Source: Pseudomonadota bacterium (GTDB lineage: Bacteria; Pseudomonadota; Gammaproteobacteria; Burkholderiales; Burkholderiaceae_B). From it: a stretch of 64,000 nucleotides of DNA. The position numbers and the translations under genes are program-made. Positions 1-8,674 of the stretch are shown here, piece after piece. The stretch covers positions 62,001 to 126,000 of the forward strand of contig JAFAEO010000026.1 of assembly GCA_023423975.1 (NCBI GenBank). Direction: 5' to 3'. Within the stretch, counting starts at the first letter, position 1; the number at the start of each line of letters is the position of its first letter. Below the pieces are notes generated by a model that saw only the letters and a list, made by a program, of their open reading frames with translations, did not search any database and was not told the DNA's origin.

Positions 1-552
1 GAATGGATCGCACGGGTGTTTTACCCTCATCTGAGAAAATGGGTCGCCTTTGCCGAGGATGATACAGTTCGCCAGAGTCGGCAGCGACGTGTGGATCTGT
101 GCTGGGGCCAGGGTGAACATGCCTGGATCGAAGACAATACCCTGTACCGCTATGAGTTGCTCTATGAAGTTGGCTTGATACCGGAATCGCCGTTGTTTGA
201 TGGGACTCTTCCCGAGGCCATGACGGGCAAGGCCATGCAGCACAACCATCGCCGGGTGCTGGCCATGGCCATGTCCAGATTGCGGGCAAAAATCAGATAC
301 CGCCCCGTTATCTCCGAATTGATGGCTGCTGAATTTACCCTGCTGCAATTGCAGAAAAGTATCGAAAGCCTGGCCGGGATGGAGCTGCACAAGCAGAATT
401 TCCGGCGCCTGATGCAGCACCAGGACTTGCTCGAACCTACCGGACAAAGCACAGCCCAGGAACGAGGACGCCCGGCGCAGCTATACCGGTTCAAGGATAC
501 GGTCTTGCTCGAAAGCCTGCTGTCCGGCAGTAAGCTACCAGTCAATAAATAA
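1..552 (+). CDS. nrtR: NrtR-type NAD-metabolism repressor, 3' part
   Basis: The frame is open from the first base, so the true start lies upstream; 183 residues are visible. The family pairs a catalytically dead Nudix domain that senses ADP-ribose with a C-terminal winged helix. The end of the Nudix-like part (residues about 1-90) and the wing (about 100-170, with 'LHKQNFRR' in the recognition region, then 'GRPAQLYRF') are visible. Identity is supported by context: nadC follows, with a 31-bp palindrome between them. It probably represses nadC in response to ADP-ribose. The N-terminal domain cannot be checked here. Confidence 0.85.
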   Translation, partial: EWIARVFYPHLRKWVAFAEDDTVRQSRQRRVDLCWGQGEHAWIEDNTLYRYELLYEVGLIPESPLFDGTLPEAMTGKAMQHNHRRVLAMAMSRLRAKIRYRPVISELMAAEFTLLQLQKSIESLAGMELHKQNFRRLMQHQDLLEPTGQSTAQERGRPAQLYRFKDTVLLESLLSGSKLPVNK

Positions 553-568
553 ACTTTCCAATAAGCCA

Positions 569-597
569 TTGTCAGTTTTTTATACCTGTTATATACT
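569..597 (+). promoter_or_regulatory. nadC promoter (sigma70-like)
   Basis: TTGTCA at 569-574 and TATACT at 592-597 are 17 bases apart. The -10 box lies inside the left arm of the palindrome at 586-616, so a bound repressor would block RNA polymerase directly. Confidence 0.6.
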
Positions 598-616
598 CAA
601 TTTGAGTATATAACAG
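586..616. promoter_or_regulatory. Palindromic operator, probable NrtR box
   Basis: A 31-bp perfect palindrome centred on base 601: left arm CTGTTATATACTCAA (586-600), central T, and the right arm as its exact reverse complement. It sits between nrtR and nadC and covers the nadC -10 box. NrtR repressors bind AT-rich palindromes upstream of NAD genes, so NrtR is the natural candidate. Assignment to NrtR is inference; the palindrome is seen directly. Confidence 0.8.
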
Positions 617-654
617 CCTCTATGGGGCGATTTTTTAACAGGACCTGTTTACTT

Positions 655-1512
655 ATGAATCCCGCTGCTCACGAATTACCCGACGTTGTTTTATTGCCAT
701 TTGTGCAGGCGGCGCTGACAGAAGATATGGGGCGAAAAGGAGACATTACTTCCCAGGCGACCATCCCCGTCGGCAAGCAGGGGCGCCTGCATCTGGTCTC
801 GCGCCGCCCGGGCGTGATTGCCGGAATGGCGCTGGCGCGGCTGGCCTTTACGCAGATCGACTCTGCCATAGAAATGACGATTGTCCAGCAGGATGGCTCA
901 CATGTTGAGGCAGGCCAGTTACTGGCGACGGTGTCCGGGGATATCCGGTCCATGCTTGCCGCCGAGCGTACGGCGCTCAATTTCCTGACACATCTGAGTG
1001 GCATCGCCACGCAGACCGCCGAGATCGTGAAACTGGTCGCAGATACGAACGCACGCATTACCTGCACCCGCAAAACTATTCCGGGCTTGCGGGTCCTGCA
1101 GAAGTATGCAGTTCGCGTCGGGGGCGGCTGGAATCACCGGATGGCGCTGGATGACGCCATGCTGATCAAAGACAACCATATTGCGCTGGCCGGCGATCTG
1201 CGCACTGCCATTGCCCAGGCCCATGCGCATGCAGGACATCTGACGCCCGTCGAGCTTGAAGTCGACACGCTGGAACAGCTGGCGATCGCACTGGAAGAGG
1301 GCATCAGGCTTGTATTGCTGGACAATATGGATTGCGATACCTTGCGCCAGGCCGTGGCAATGTGCCGGGGCAAGGCGCAAACGGAAGCCTCCGGCGGTAT
1401 TACCCCTGAAACGGTACAAGCCGTGGCGCAAACCGGCGTCGACTATATCGCGATCGGGTATCTGACGCACAGCAGCAAGGCACTGGATATCGGCCTGGAT
1501 TTTCAGGCATGA
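655..1512 (+). CDS. nadC: Nicotinate-nucleotide pyrophosphorylase (quinolinate phosphoribosyltransferase)
   Basis: Converts quinolinate and PRPP to nicotinate mononucleotide, CO2 and PPi in de novo NAD synthesis; cytosolic. 285 residues, normal for the family. Visible motifs are 'EDMGRKGDITS' near the N-terminus, 'ERTALNFLTHLSGIAT' and 'TRKTIPGLRVLQKYAV' in the middle, 'GGGWNHRMALDDAMLIKDNH' (PRPP and quinolinate site), then 'EVDTLEQL' and 'EASGGI'. The ATG at 655 is chosen because AGGA lies about 12 bases upstream; an in-frame ATG at 622 abuts the operator and lacks a ribosome site. nadA and nadB are not adjacent. Confidence 0.95.
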   Translation: MNPAAHELPDVVLLPFVQAALTEDMGRKGDITSQATIPVGKQGRLHLVSRRPGVIAGMALARLAFTQIDSAIEMTIVQQDGSHVEAGQLLATVSGDIRSMLAAERTALNFLTHLSGIATQTAEIVKLVADTNARITCTRKTIPGLRVLQKYAVRVGGGWNHRMALDDAMLIKDNHIALAGDLRTAIAQAHAHAGHLTPVELEVDTLEQLAIALEEGIRLVLLDNMDCDTLRQAVAMCRGKAQTEASGGITPETVQAVAQTGVDYIAIGYLTHSSKALDIGLDFQA

Positions 1513-1631
1513 AGGTAATGACGCTGTGGCGTTGAGCACAAAGGCATTGTCACGGCATTTTCACATGATGCCGTCAATAAGATTGATGCAATACGACGGT
1601 CAGGCAACAAGGGTATGGTCACTCATAAATA

Positions 1632-2537
1632 TCATACCTGAGCATCGGATAGCACCCCTTTTTTGCGCAACAGGGACCCCACAAATTGATGAATGACGGG
1701 GTTTGATGCCGCGCGCTCAAACGCGAGAACAATTTTTGCGATGTGCACATTATTATCAGCGATGGGAATCCAGCTCAGGATATCCGCCCGTGAGCGAGCC
1801 ATGGACTGTGGAACAATTGCCAGGCCCACGCCAGCCTCTACCAATGTCAGTATCGATGGCAGGCGGCTTTTTTGAACGATATTTGGTGTTACTCCGGTGC
1901 CGGCAAACACCTCAGTAAGCATTGCTGCAAAATAGGGTGATACAGATTCGTCGTAACCGATCAAAGGATGCCGTACGATATCTGTCAGCCTGACCGTCTT
2001 GCCGCCAACAACATGATCTGTTCTGGTCACCAGTCCAATCGGTTCTTCGTAAACTGTCGTGGTTTGTATTTTGTCGCTTCTTATTATCGGGCGCATGAGC
2101 GCGATATCCAGCTGTCGCGAGAGCAAGGCATCAGTCATGCGGATCGAGTCCATTTCCTGCAAGTCCAGTTGTATGCCTGGATGATCCCGACGAAATGCGT
2201 GAAGGGACTCGACCAGCGGCGAGTTGGCTGCACTCGGTGTAACACCGATCGAAAGCGAACCGGTACTGCCACGGGCAATCTGCCGGGAAGTCTGCAGCAT
2301 ATATTCCATATCGGCACAAATGCGGCGCGCCTGCTCATACATAACGGCGCCCGCCGCAGTAAGCGAGACAGTCCGGGTGGAACGCACGAACAAGGGGGTA
2401 CCGACCCATTCTTCCAACTGCCTGATTTGGCGACTAAGCGGAGGCTGGCTGATAGACAGGCGACTCGCGGCCTTTCCAAAGTGCAGCTCTTCAGCCAATA
2501 CGCAAAAGGAAACGAGCAGACGCCCGTCGAGCTTCAT
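1632..2537 (-). CDS. LysR-family regulator of the amidase-Bug locus
   Basis: A typical LysR protein of about 301 residues: N-terminal winged HTH ('FGKAASRLSISQPPLSRQI') and a C-terminal effector domain. The start at 2537 ('MKLDGRLLVSF') is preferred because LysR proteins begin just before this motif; an upstream ATG at 2555 is possible. It is divergent from the amidase gene with 132 bases between the starts, the classic arrangement for a LysR activator and its target. The effector is unknown; a substrate or product of the amidase is likely. Confidence 0.85.
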   Translation of the reverse strand: MKLDGRLLVSFCVLAEELHFGKAASRLSISQPPLSRQIRQLEEWVGTPLFVRSTRTVSLTAAGAVMYEQARRICADMEYMLQTSRQIARGSTGSLSIGVTPSAANSPLVESLHAFRRDHPGIQLDLQEMDSIRMTDALLSRQLDIALMRPIIRSDKIQTTTVYEEPIGLVTRTDHVVGGKTVRLTDIVRHPLIGYDESVSPYFAAMLTEVFAGTGVTPNIVQKSRLPSILTLVEAGVGLAIVPQSMARSRADILSWIPIADNNVHIAKIVLAFERAASNPVIHQFVGSLLRKKGVLSDAQV

Positions 2538-2669
2538 TATTTCCGAAATGATCATCAATTGAGCCAAAAATAGTATTGGACTGGGTATCAATGCTTACTC
2601 TAACATTTATGCACTAATAGTCAAAGCACTTGTTGCTCACCCAATCGTTTGAAAGCAGAGAAAACAAAG

Positions 2670-3986
2670 ATGAAGCCCATGCAGTCCCCAGAATCTTATC
2701 TTCAGCCATTTCCAAGCATGCAATTGTTATCCCGTCTGCCGCCGGATTTCGCATTGCGCACCAGCATGGAAAAAATTCGGCAAAGTGAGGCCGACGTGCG
2801 AGCATGGGTCCGACTCAGGCCCTGGGTTGAGCTTGAACTGGATATTGCAACTGCTATTTCTGGATCTATGACGGCAATTCCGTTTGGAGTCAAAGACGTG
2901 ATTGATGTTTACGGCCTGCCAACACAATGCGGTATAGAGGACAGTAACGAACCTGTCGCCCAGTACGATGCGGCATGCGTTACCCAATTGCGCTCAGCAG
3001 GCGCAATACCCATCGGCAAGACCGTGACTGCAGAATATGCCTTTCGCACCCCAGGTCGAACGCGTAATCCCTGGAATACAGCTTGTACGCCTGGGGGGTC
3101 TTCCAGCGGATCGGCAGCAAGCGTTGCCGCCGGTATGGTGCCGCTGGCGTTGAGTACGCAAACCGGGGGTTCAATCATTCGTCCCGCTGCCTATTGTGGT
3201 GTGGTCGGGTTTAAACCATCGATCGGCCTGGTTAGCAGAAGCGGATTGAAACTGACAAGCGAATCGCTGGATGTGATCGGTTGGCACGCAGCATCTATTG
3301 CCTATGCGCAAGCGATGGCCAACGTGCTATTGCCAAAAAAGGTCGAGCCGTCCCTGCATGGTCTGCGCAATATTAAAGTCGCGATTAACTTGCAGGGCGA
3401 TGGGCTTCGTGCGGACTCAGAAGGGCTCTCGGTATTGCGAGGCGTGCAACAGATCCTCCATGACGCAGGCGCGACTTGTTTTGATCTCAATATCGAAAAG
3501 GAGCTTGCTCTGCTGTCTCAGGCGCATAGCGTCCTCATGAAGTACGAGTTTGCACGAAACCTGGCACCTGTTGTTGATAGAAAGCGTAAGGCCCTCAGTG
3601 CTACGTTACTAAAAAATGTAGCTGAAGGATTCGCTATTCCGGAAGGCATGTATGTGGAGATGATCGGCATTCAGCAGGAGTTGAGAAATTCATGGCAGGC
3701 ATTAACCCGGAAAGCCGATCTTATTCTAACGCTCAGTGCAGCGGGTACGGCTCCTCGGGGGCAAGAGCATACAGGCGTTCCCGCGTTCAACAAAATGTGG
3801 TCGGTACTTGGATGGCCATGCTTGCATCTGCCCGTAACCCTGGGTAAAGACGGGATGCCTATCGGTGTGCAACTTATTGCTGACTGGCACGAGGACTTCA
3901 GGTTGCTCGCGCTGGCCGCAATCGTTGAAGAAAAAATGAATTTAAAAGGAGAAGACAATGTTGGTAGCAAACAAACCGTTGAGTAA
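2670..3986 (+). CDS. Amidase signature (AS) family hydrolase
   Basis: Hydrolyses an amide bond through the Ser-cisSer-Lys triad of the AS family. Lys75 in 'GVKDVID', the Ser/Gly loop 'GGSSSGSAASVAAG' near residue 145, and nucleophile Ser168 in 'TQTGGSIIRPA' are all present. 438 residues with no signal peptide, so cytosolic. The family ranges from GatA to catabolic amidases; absence of gatC/gatB and linkage to a solute receptor indicate a catabolic role. The ATG at 2670 follows a purine-rich stretch; a TTG at 2649 is less likely. The 3' end overlaps the Bug gene by 29 bases, implying cotranscription. Substrate unknown. Confidence 0.88.
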   Translation: MKPMQSPESYLQPFPSMQLLSRLPPDFALRTSMEKIRQSEADVRAWVRLRPWVELELDIATAISGSMTAIPFGVKDVIDVYGLPTQCGIEDSNEPVAQYDAACVTQLRSAGAIPIGKTVTAEYAFRTPGRTRNPWNTACTPGGSSSGSAASVAAGMVPLALSTQTGGSIIRPAAYCGVVGFKPSIGLVSRSGLKLTSESLDVIGWHAASIAYAQAMANVLLPKKVEPSLHGLRNIKVAINLQGDGLRADSEGLSVLRGVQQILHDAGATCFDLNIEKELALLSQAHSVLMKYEFARNLAPVVDRKRKALSATLLKNVAEGFAIPEGMYVEMIGIQQELRNSWQALTRKADLILTLSAAGTAPRGQEHTGVPAFNKMWSVLGWPCLHLPVTLGKDGMPIGVQLIADWHEDFRLLALAAIVEEKMNLKGEDNVGSKQTVE

Positions 3987-4953
3987 AGTGGCGTGCGCCG
4001 TTGTTGCACTGGCCGGTTATTTCAGTGTATTTTCTGTACAAGCCGATACAGTGACCGATTACCCTGTTCGTCCGATAACAATTATGACGCCAACTGCTGC
4101 CGGTGGCGGGACAGACATCGTGGCGCGAATTGTTTCGGATAAGCTGGCAGCATTGCTCGGGCAGCCCATTGTAATCAACAACAAGCCAGGTGCAGGGGGC
4201 GTCATCGGCAATCAAGCCATGCTGCGGGAAAAGAATGATGGATATAGCCTTTTCGTCACGGCCAACAGTAACCAGTTGATCACTCCCTGGGTCTTTAAGA
4301 ATGCCAATTTCGATCCCCTTAAAGATTTTGAACCCGTTACAGGACTTGGTACGGTTCCTTATGTTCTGGCTGTCCATCCAGATTTTCCAGCAAAAAACCT
4401 CGACGAATTTCTCACGCTGATCAAAAACAATCCGGGAAAGTTTCAATATGCATCTGCAGGCCCGGGTACATTGAATCATCTTATTCCGGAGATGCTGACT
4501 TATGCAATTGGAACCAAAATGGAGCATATTCCATATAGAGGGGTAGCACCTGCAATGGCAGATGTGCTGGGAGGGCGTGTGCCCGTGGTGTTTGGTAGTT
4601 TGTCGTCGGTTCTGGAGAACATTCGATCAGGCAAATTGCGGGCATTGGGTGTGTCGAGCGCAACGCGCACTGATGTGCTTCCCGACACACCTGCGATTAT
4701 TGAGAAAGTGCCCGAGTTTCGAAGTGAGATGTGGGTGGCGCTTTATGCCCCTGCAGGAACGCCAAAACCGATTATCGAGAAATTGCATACGTCAGCGCAG
4801 CGAGCTTTGGCTGATCCGGCTACACAAAAGCTTTTTGAAGGTCTGGGAATGTCGGTCATGAAAGAAGGTCCTGCCGAGCTGGCCAAACTGCAAGAGGTGG
4901 AATACCAGCAATGGAAAGAAACTGTTGCGCGAGCAGGGGTTCGAGCAGATTAA
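3958..4953 (+). CDS. Bug/TctC-family periplasmic solute-binding protein
   Basis: 331 residues with a signal peptide (about 1-29, ending 'FSVQA') and the Bug-family pattern: 'YPVRPITIMTPTAAGGGTD' at the mature N-terminus, 'NNKPGAGGVIGN', and 'HIPYRGVAPAMADVLGG'. Such proteins bind carboxylated or amidated small molecules in the periplasm. There is no tctA or tctB nearby, so it is an orphan receptor that may feed a distant transporter or a sensor. AAGGAGA precedes the ATG, which lies inside the amidase gene; the ligand is presumably the amidase substrate or a relative. Confidence 0.9.
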   Translation: MLVANKPLSKVACAVVALAGYFSVFSVQADTVTDYPVRPITIMTPTAAGGGTDIVARIVSDKLAALLGQPIVINNKPGAGGVIGNQAMLREKNDGYSLFVTANSNQLITPWVFKNANFDPLKDFEPVTGLGTVPYVLAVHPDFPAKNLDEFLTLIKNNPGKFQYASAGPGTLNHLIPEMLTYAIGTKMEHIPYRGVAPAMADVLGGRVPVVFGSLSSVLENIRSGKLRALGVSSATRTDVLPDTPAIIEKVPEFRSEMWVALYAPAGTPKPIIEKLHTSAQRALADPATQKLFEGLGMSVMKEGPAELAKLQEVEYQQWKETVARAGVRAD

Positions 4954-5152
4954 AGAGGTGGTGATTTCCGAAATTCAGGGAGCCAGATGCGATGTGCTCA
5001 TTGGGCCGGCCTGAAAAATTTGGAAAACACAAGTGTGATCCGGTTGGAGAACGGTACCGCGCTTGTAGCCGGGTAGCTCGGTTTTGTGTATCAGCCGGCA
5101 GCGGTCATCCGCAATCTATCACTGACGATTAATCAAACAGAGTCCGATATGG

Positions 5153-5989
5153 TCAGCGGCCCTCTAGCACCGCTGTCATCTGATTGATCAACGCTGCTGC
5201 GGGGCCGCTTTTATCCCACGCGTAGAGAGAGACAACCATCGCGGGCATGTTGCCCAAAGGCGCGTACTCTCGCACACGCCGCCCCACGGTGGCTTTGACG
5301 GGCAGCACCGACAAACCCAGGCCGTTCTCCACGCCGACCAGCACGCTTTGAAAGCTGCTGCCTGAAAAAGCAACGTACCATTTTCTGCGCTCCCGTTCGA
5401 TACGATCAAACATGGCTTCACGGTACAGTCCGCCGGGCGGAAACGTGACCAGCGCAACGGGGTCGGACCACGGTTGGCTATTGTCTGCACTTTCATACCA
5501 GGCCAATGCTTCCGGGAAGCAGGCGTGACAGTCGGCGCTTGCCGCTGACTCTTTGACGACGACAATATCGAGTTCGCCGCCACGGTAACGGTCGGTCAGG
5601 TTGCGGCTCAAACCCGTCGTAATGTCCAGCCGAATCGAGCGGTGCGTATGGGTACAAGCCCGGAAGACTTCTGCCATTTGATCTGTCACCAGGTCTTCGG
5701 GCAGACCGACACGTATGGATTGGGTGCCGGCCGGGTCTCCCAGCATGACTTGCGCTTCGCGTTCAAGCGCCAGAATGCGCCGGGCGTAACCCGCCAGTCG
5801 TTCACCGGGGACGGTGGCCTGTACCGGACGGGCGTTACGGTCTACCAGTTGCTGGCCAACGGATGATTCAAGCCTTGCTAACTGCTGGCTGACGGTCGAT
5901 TGTGTGAGGTGCAGGCGATCTGCGGCAGCGGTAAAGCTACCGGTGTCGACGATTTCGACAAACGCTGCAAGAAGGCGGGGGTCCAGCAA
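5153..5989 (-). CDS. LysR-family transcriptional regulator
   Basis: 278 residues with an N-terminal HTH ('FTAAADRLHLTQSTVSQQLA') and a LysR substrate domain. The TTG start at 5989 is supported by AGGGGA seven bases upstream and by the typical opening 'LDPRLLAAFVEIVDTGSF'. It is divergent from the ankyrin-repeat gene across about 260 bases of AT-rich DNA. Its target is not evident; the ankyrin protein has no known link to LysR control. Confidence 0.88.
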   Translation of the reverse strand: MLDPRLLAAFVEIVDTGSFTAAADRLHLTQSTVSQQLARLESSVGQQLVDRNARPVQATVPGERLAGYARRILALEREAQVMLGDPAGTQSIRVGLPEDLVTDQMAEVFRACTHTHRSIRLDITTGLSRNLTDRYRGGELDIVVVKESAASADCHACFPEALAWYESADNSQPWSDPVALVTFPPGGLYREAMFDRIERERRKWYVAFSGSSFQSVLVGVENGLGLSVLPVKATVGRRVREYAPLGNMPAMVVSLYAWDKSGPAAALINQMTAVLEGR

Positions 5990-6250
5990 TTTTGTTCCCC
6001 TGTTTTATGAATTATCCTGAGCGCAATTATAAACAAAACATGCACATTCTTAATATTTATTATTTAATAATTTAATTTCCAAATACCAGATGGCCCGACT
6101 ATACTGGCGGCGGTTCGGTGTCAATGCCAGCGCAACGGCACATGATGTGTACGTTCCATGTTTCAGCGGCCCTGTCCCGCAACAATATCCGCGGTCCGGG
6201 AAGCGCGAGGCACTGATCCCAACCCCATTCGTAATGATTTTGGAGGTCAT

Positions 6251-6919
6251 ATGACCAGATCGATTGTCGCGGCGGTGTTTGCAGCCTTGGTGCTGGCCTG
6301 CACGCCTATCTTTTCGGGAGCAGTCATGAAAGCAAATCCGTTGCATAGTGCAGCTGGCAATGATGATGTCGCTGCCATCAAACAACTTTTATCCGATGGC
6401 GCAGAAATAGACGCACGCGATAGCTCGGGCGCGACCGCGCTGCTGGTTGCCACCAGGGCCAACAAGGTGCGCGTTGCGCAAATGCTTATTGCGGCCGGCG
6501 CCGATGTTAACGCAAAAGACAATATCAATGACAGCGCTTATTTGTATGCCGGTGCCAGGGGACATCTGGAGATTCTGAAGCTCACGCTGGCTCATGGTGC
6601 CGATCTCAAAAGTACCAATCGGTATGGCGGAACAGCCCTGATTCCTGCTGCCGAACGCGGCCATGTCCAAACCGTCAAAACGTTGATTGAAGCCGGGGTC
6701 GATATTGACCATGTTAATAATTTGGGATGGACCGCATTGCTGGAGGCCATTATTCTTGGCTCCGGCGGGCAGCAGCACCAGCAGATCGTGGATGCGCTGC
6801 TAAAAGCGGGGGCCAATCCCAATCTGGCTGACCGCGAAGGCGTGACTCCGCTTGCGCACGCGCGTTCACATGGCTATCGCGAAATAGAAAACATGTTGCG
6901 CGCCGCTGGCGGGCGTTGA
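6251..6919 (+). CDS. Exported ankyrin-repeat protein
   Basis: 222 residues. The ATG at 6251 has TGGAGG just upstream. An N-terminal hydrophobic stretch (about 5-24) is a signal sequence; Cys17 in 'LVLACTP' sits in a lipobox-like position, but the -2 leucine is atypical, so lipoprotein status is doubtful. From about residue 30 there are five to six ankyrin repeats ('NPLHSAAGNDDV', 'GADVNAKDN', 'GHLEILKLTLAHGADL', 'GHVQTVKTLIEAGVDI', 'GWTALLEAI', 'GANPNLADREGVTPLAHAR'). These mediate protein-protein contact, here probably in the periplasm. The deaminase gene follows after 19 bases. No specific function can be assigned. Confidence 0.85.
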   Translation: MTRSIVAAVFAALVLACTPIFSGAVMKANPLHSAAGNDDVAAIKQLLSDGAEIDARDSSGATALLVATRANKVRVAQMLIAAGADVNAKDNINDSAYLYAGARGHLEILKLTLAHGADLKSTNRYGGTALIPAAERGHVQTVKTLIEAGVDIDHVNNLGWTALLEAIILGSGGQQHQQIVDALLKAGANPNLADREGVTPLAHARSHGYREIENMLRAAGGR

Positions 6920-6938
6920 TTTTTGAAAAGGCACATCA

Positions 6939-7409
6939 ATGCAACAGACTATGAATTTTCTCCAGCAGGCGATTGAGCTTGCCTATGCCAATGCGCAAAG
7001 GGGTGGTCGCCCGTTTGGGGCTCTGGTCGTTCGCAACGGCCAGGTCATCGCCCAGGCGGTCAACGAAATCATGACGACCAACGATCCCACCGCGCACGCT
7101 GAGTTGCTGGCCATCCGGGCGGCCAGTCAGCACCTGGGTTCAGCCAGTCTGGCAGGGTGCAGTGTCTTTGCCAGCGGTCACCCTTGCCCCATGTGCATGG
7201 CGGCCATGAGGCTGGCCGGAATCAAAGAAGTGACCTACGCCTATAGCAACGAAGACGGCGTGCCCTATGGTCTTTCGACAGCAGAAATATATGCCGATCT
7301 GGCCAGGCCGTTTGCAGAGCAGTCCATGACCATTCGTCATGTGCCAACCCGAATTGCGGGCAGGCCCGATCTGTACGCCCATTGGAAACACCAGAAACAA
7401 GGAGCTTGA
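6939..7409 (+). CDS. Zinc-dependent nucleobase/nucleoside deaminase (guanine-deaminase-like)
   Basis: 156 residues of the CMP/dCMP-deaminase fold. Zinc and catalytic residues are in 'TAHAELLAIR' (His and proton-shuttle Glu) and 'HPCPMCMAAM' (two Cys). The stretch 'TTNDPTAHAE' and the length resemble the Bacillus-type guanine deaminase and related purine/pterin deaminases more than TadA. It probably removes an amino group from a purine-like base in the cytosol. A CynX/NimT-type transporter gene starts right after it, so uptake and deamination may be coupled. Substrate uncertain. Confidence 0.85.
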   Translation: MQQTMNFLQQAIELAYANAQRGGRPFGALVVRNGQVIAQAVNEIMTTNDPTAHAELLAIRAASQHLGSASLAGCSVFASGHPCPMCMAAMRLAGIKEVTYAYSNEDGVPYGLSTAEIYADLARPFAEQSMTIRHVPTRIAGRPDLYAHWKHQKQGA

Positions 7410-7413
7410 ATCC

Positions 7414-8670
7414 ATGATGCAGGTCCAATCGGCGCTGGTACGAGCCATGCTTGTTGCAGCTGTAGCGCTTACCGGGTTCAATCTGCGACCCTTCATTACC
7501 AGTATCGGGCCCCTTGCCGGCAATATTCAGGAGCACACGGGGCTGGGCCTGCAAGGCATGGCCATGTTGACGCTGGTGCCGATGTTGTTGATGGGTTGTG
7601 TGGCATTTATCGGGCCGGCTCTGCAAAATACGTTTGGTGCACGCCGCTCTATCATTGCTGCGTTGCTGGTGATCTGTTGTGGTTGCGCATTGCGTCTGCT
7701 GAGCATAAGCGGATGGAGTCTTATCGCAACGGCTGCGTTGATCGGCTTGGGGGCCGCAGTTATACAGGCGATTTTTCCGGGGATTATCAAGCGTGAATTT
7801 GCCCGTCAGGTTGGTCCCATGATGGGGCTTTATTCGGCAATGCTCATGGGCGGTGGAGCGCTGGGTGCCGTCACCGCGCCTGCCGTTTCTTCGAGCACAG
7901 GACTATGGACTGTTGGTCTGGCCTGGTTTGCATTGCCGGCGGCTGCGGCGCTTTTGCTGGCATGGTGTGTTCTGCCGATAGATAAGGGCATGAGCAGGAC
8001 GGAAGGTACAGCCCGGCGGTTGCTGGCGCGACCTCGTACCTGGTTGTTGATGCTTTGCTTCGGATTGATGAATGGCGGCTATACATCTGTGGTCGCGTGG
8101 CTGGCGCCGGCTTTTCAGGAGCGCGGCTGGAGCGCGGGGGCCAGTGGCGGCTTGCTGGCAGTGCTGGCGGTGAGCCAGGCGTTGTCGGCGCTGACGCTGC
8201 CGTGGTTTGCCAGGAATGCCCTGGATCGCCGCCCCTGGCTGTGGTTCACACTTGCCATGCAGGGCATCGGTTTTGCGGGTTTGGCCTTGGCACCGGACTT
8301 GGCTGCGCTTGCCTGGGTGATCATACTGGGCTGCGGCCTGGGTGGCTGCTTTGCCTTACTAATGATCGTGGCGCTGGATCATCTGCCTGACCCGGCACAG
8401 GCCGGGGCACTCGCGGCGCTTATGCAGGGCGGTGGCTTTTTGATCGCCGCGACGCCGGCATGGCTTGTTGCACTACTGCACGACATGACTGGTAGCTATA
8501 AGGCTGGATGGATGGGACATGTGGCAACCGTGCTTGTGGTCGCCATCCTGGTCTGGCGTTTTGCTCCCGGGCGTTATGCAGTTGCCATGCGCGCACCCGC
8601 CGTCACGCGCACGCAACAGGACATGTTGCTACCGGCCGCCCCCGTGATGCCAATCCACGATACGCGCTGA
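7414..8670 (+). CDS. CynX/NimT-family MFS transporter
   Basis: 418 residues and about twelve hydrophobic segments. The opening 'LTGFNLRPFITSIGPLAG' is the hallmark of the CynX (cyanate/nitroimidazole) MFS branch ('NLRP...SVGP'). Start ATG at 7414 with GGAG about ten bases upstream, four bases after the deaminase stop, so the two are cotranscribed. It probably moves a small nitrogen compound across the inner membrane. The stop is four bases from the convergent hydrolase gene, leaving no room for separate terminators. Confidence 0.88.
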   Translation: MMQVQSALVRAMLVAAVALTGFNLRPFITSIGPLAGNIQEHTGLGLQGMAMLTLVPMLLMGCVAFIGPALQNTFGARRSIIAALLVICCGCALRLLSISGWSLIATAALIGLGAAVIQAIFPGIIKREFARQVGPMMGLYSAMLMGGGALGAVTAPAVSSSTGLWTVGLAWFALPAAAALLLAWCVLPIDKGMSRTEGTARRLLARPRTWLLMLCFGLMNGGYTSVVAWLAPAFQERGWSAGASGGLLAVLAVSQALSALTLPWFARNALDRRPWLWFTLAMQGIGFAGLALAPDLAALAWVIILGCGLGGCFALLMIVALDHLPDPAQAGALAALMQGGGFLIAATPAWLVALLHDMTGSYKAGWMGHVATVLVVAILVWRFAPGRYAVAMRAPAVTRTQQDMLLPAAPVMPIHDTR

Positions 8671-8674
8671 ATCA

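Noticed and set aside
622..654. Earlier ATG for nadC
   Set aside because: It directly abuts the operator and expected transcript start, has no Shine-Dalgarno, and adds residues not seen in NadC.
4954..5152. Possible gene remnant after the first Bug gene
   Set aside because: Only frames under 30 codons with no recognisable motif.
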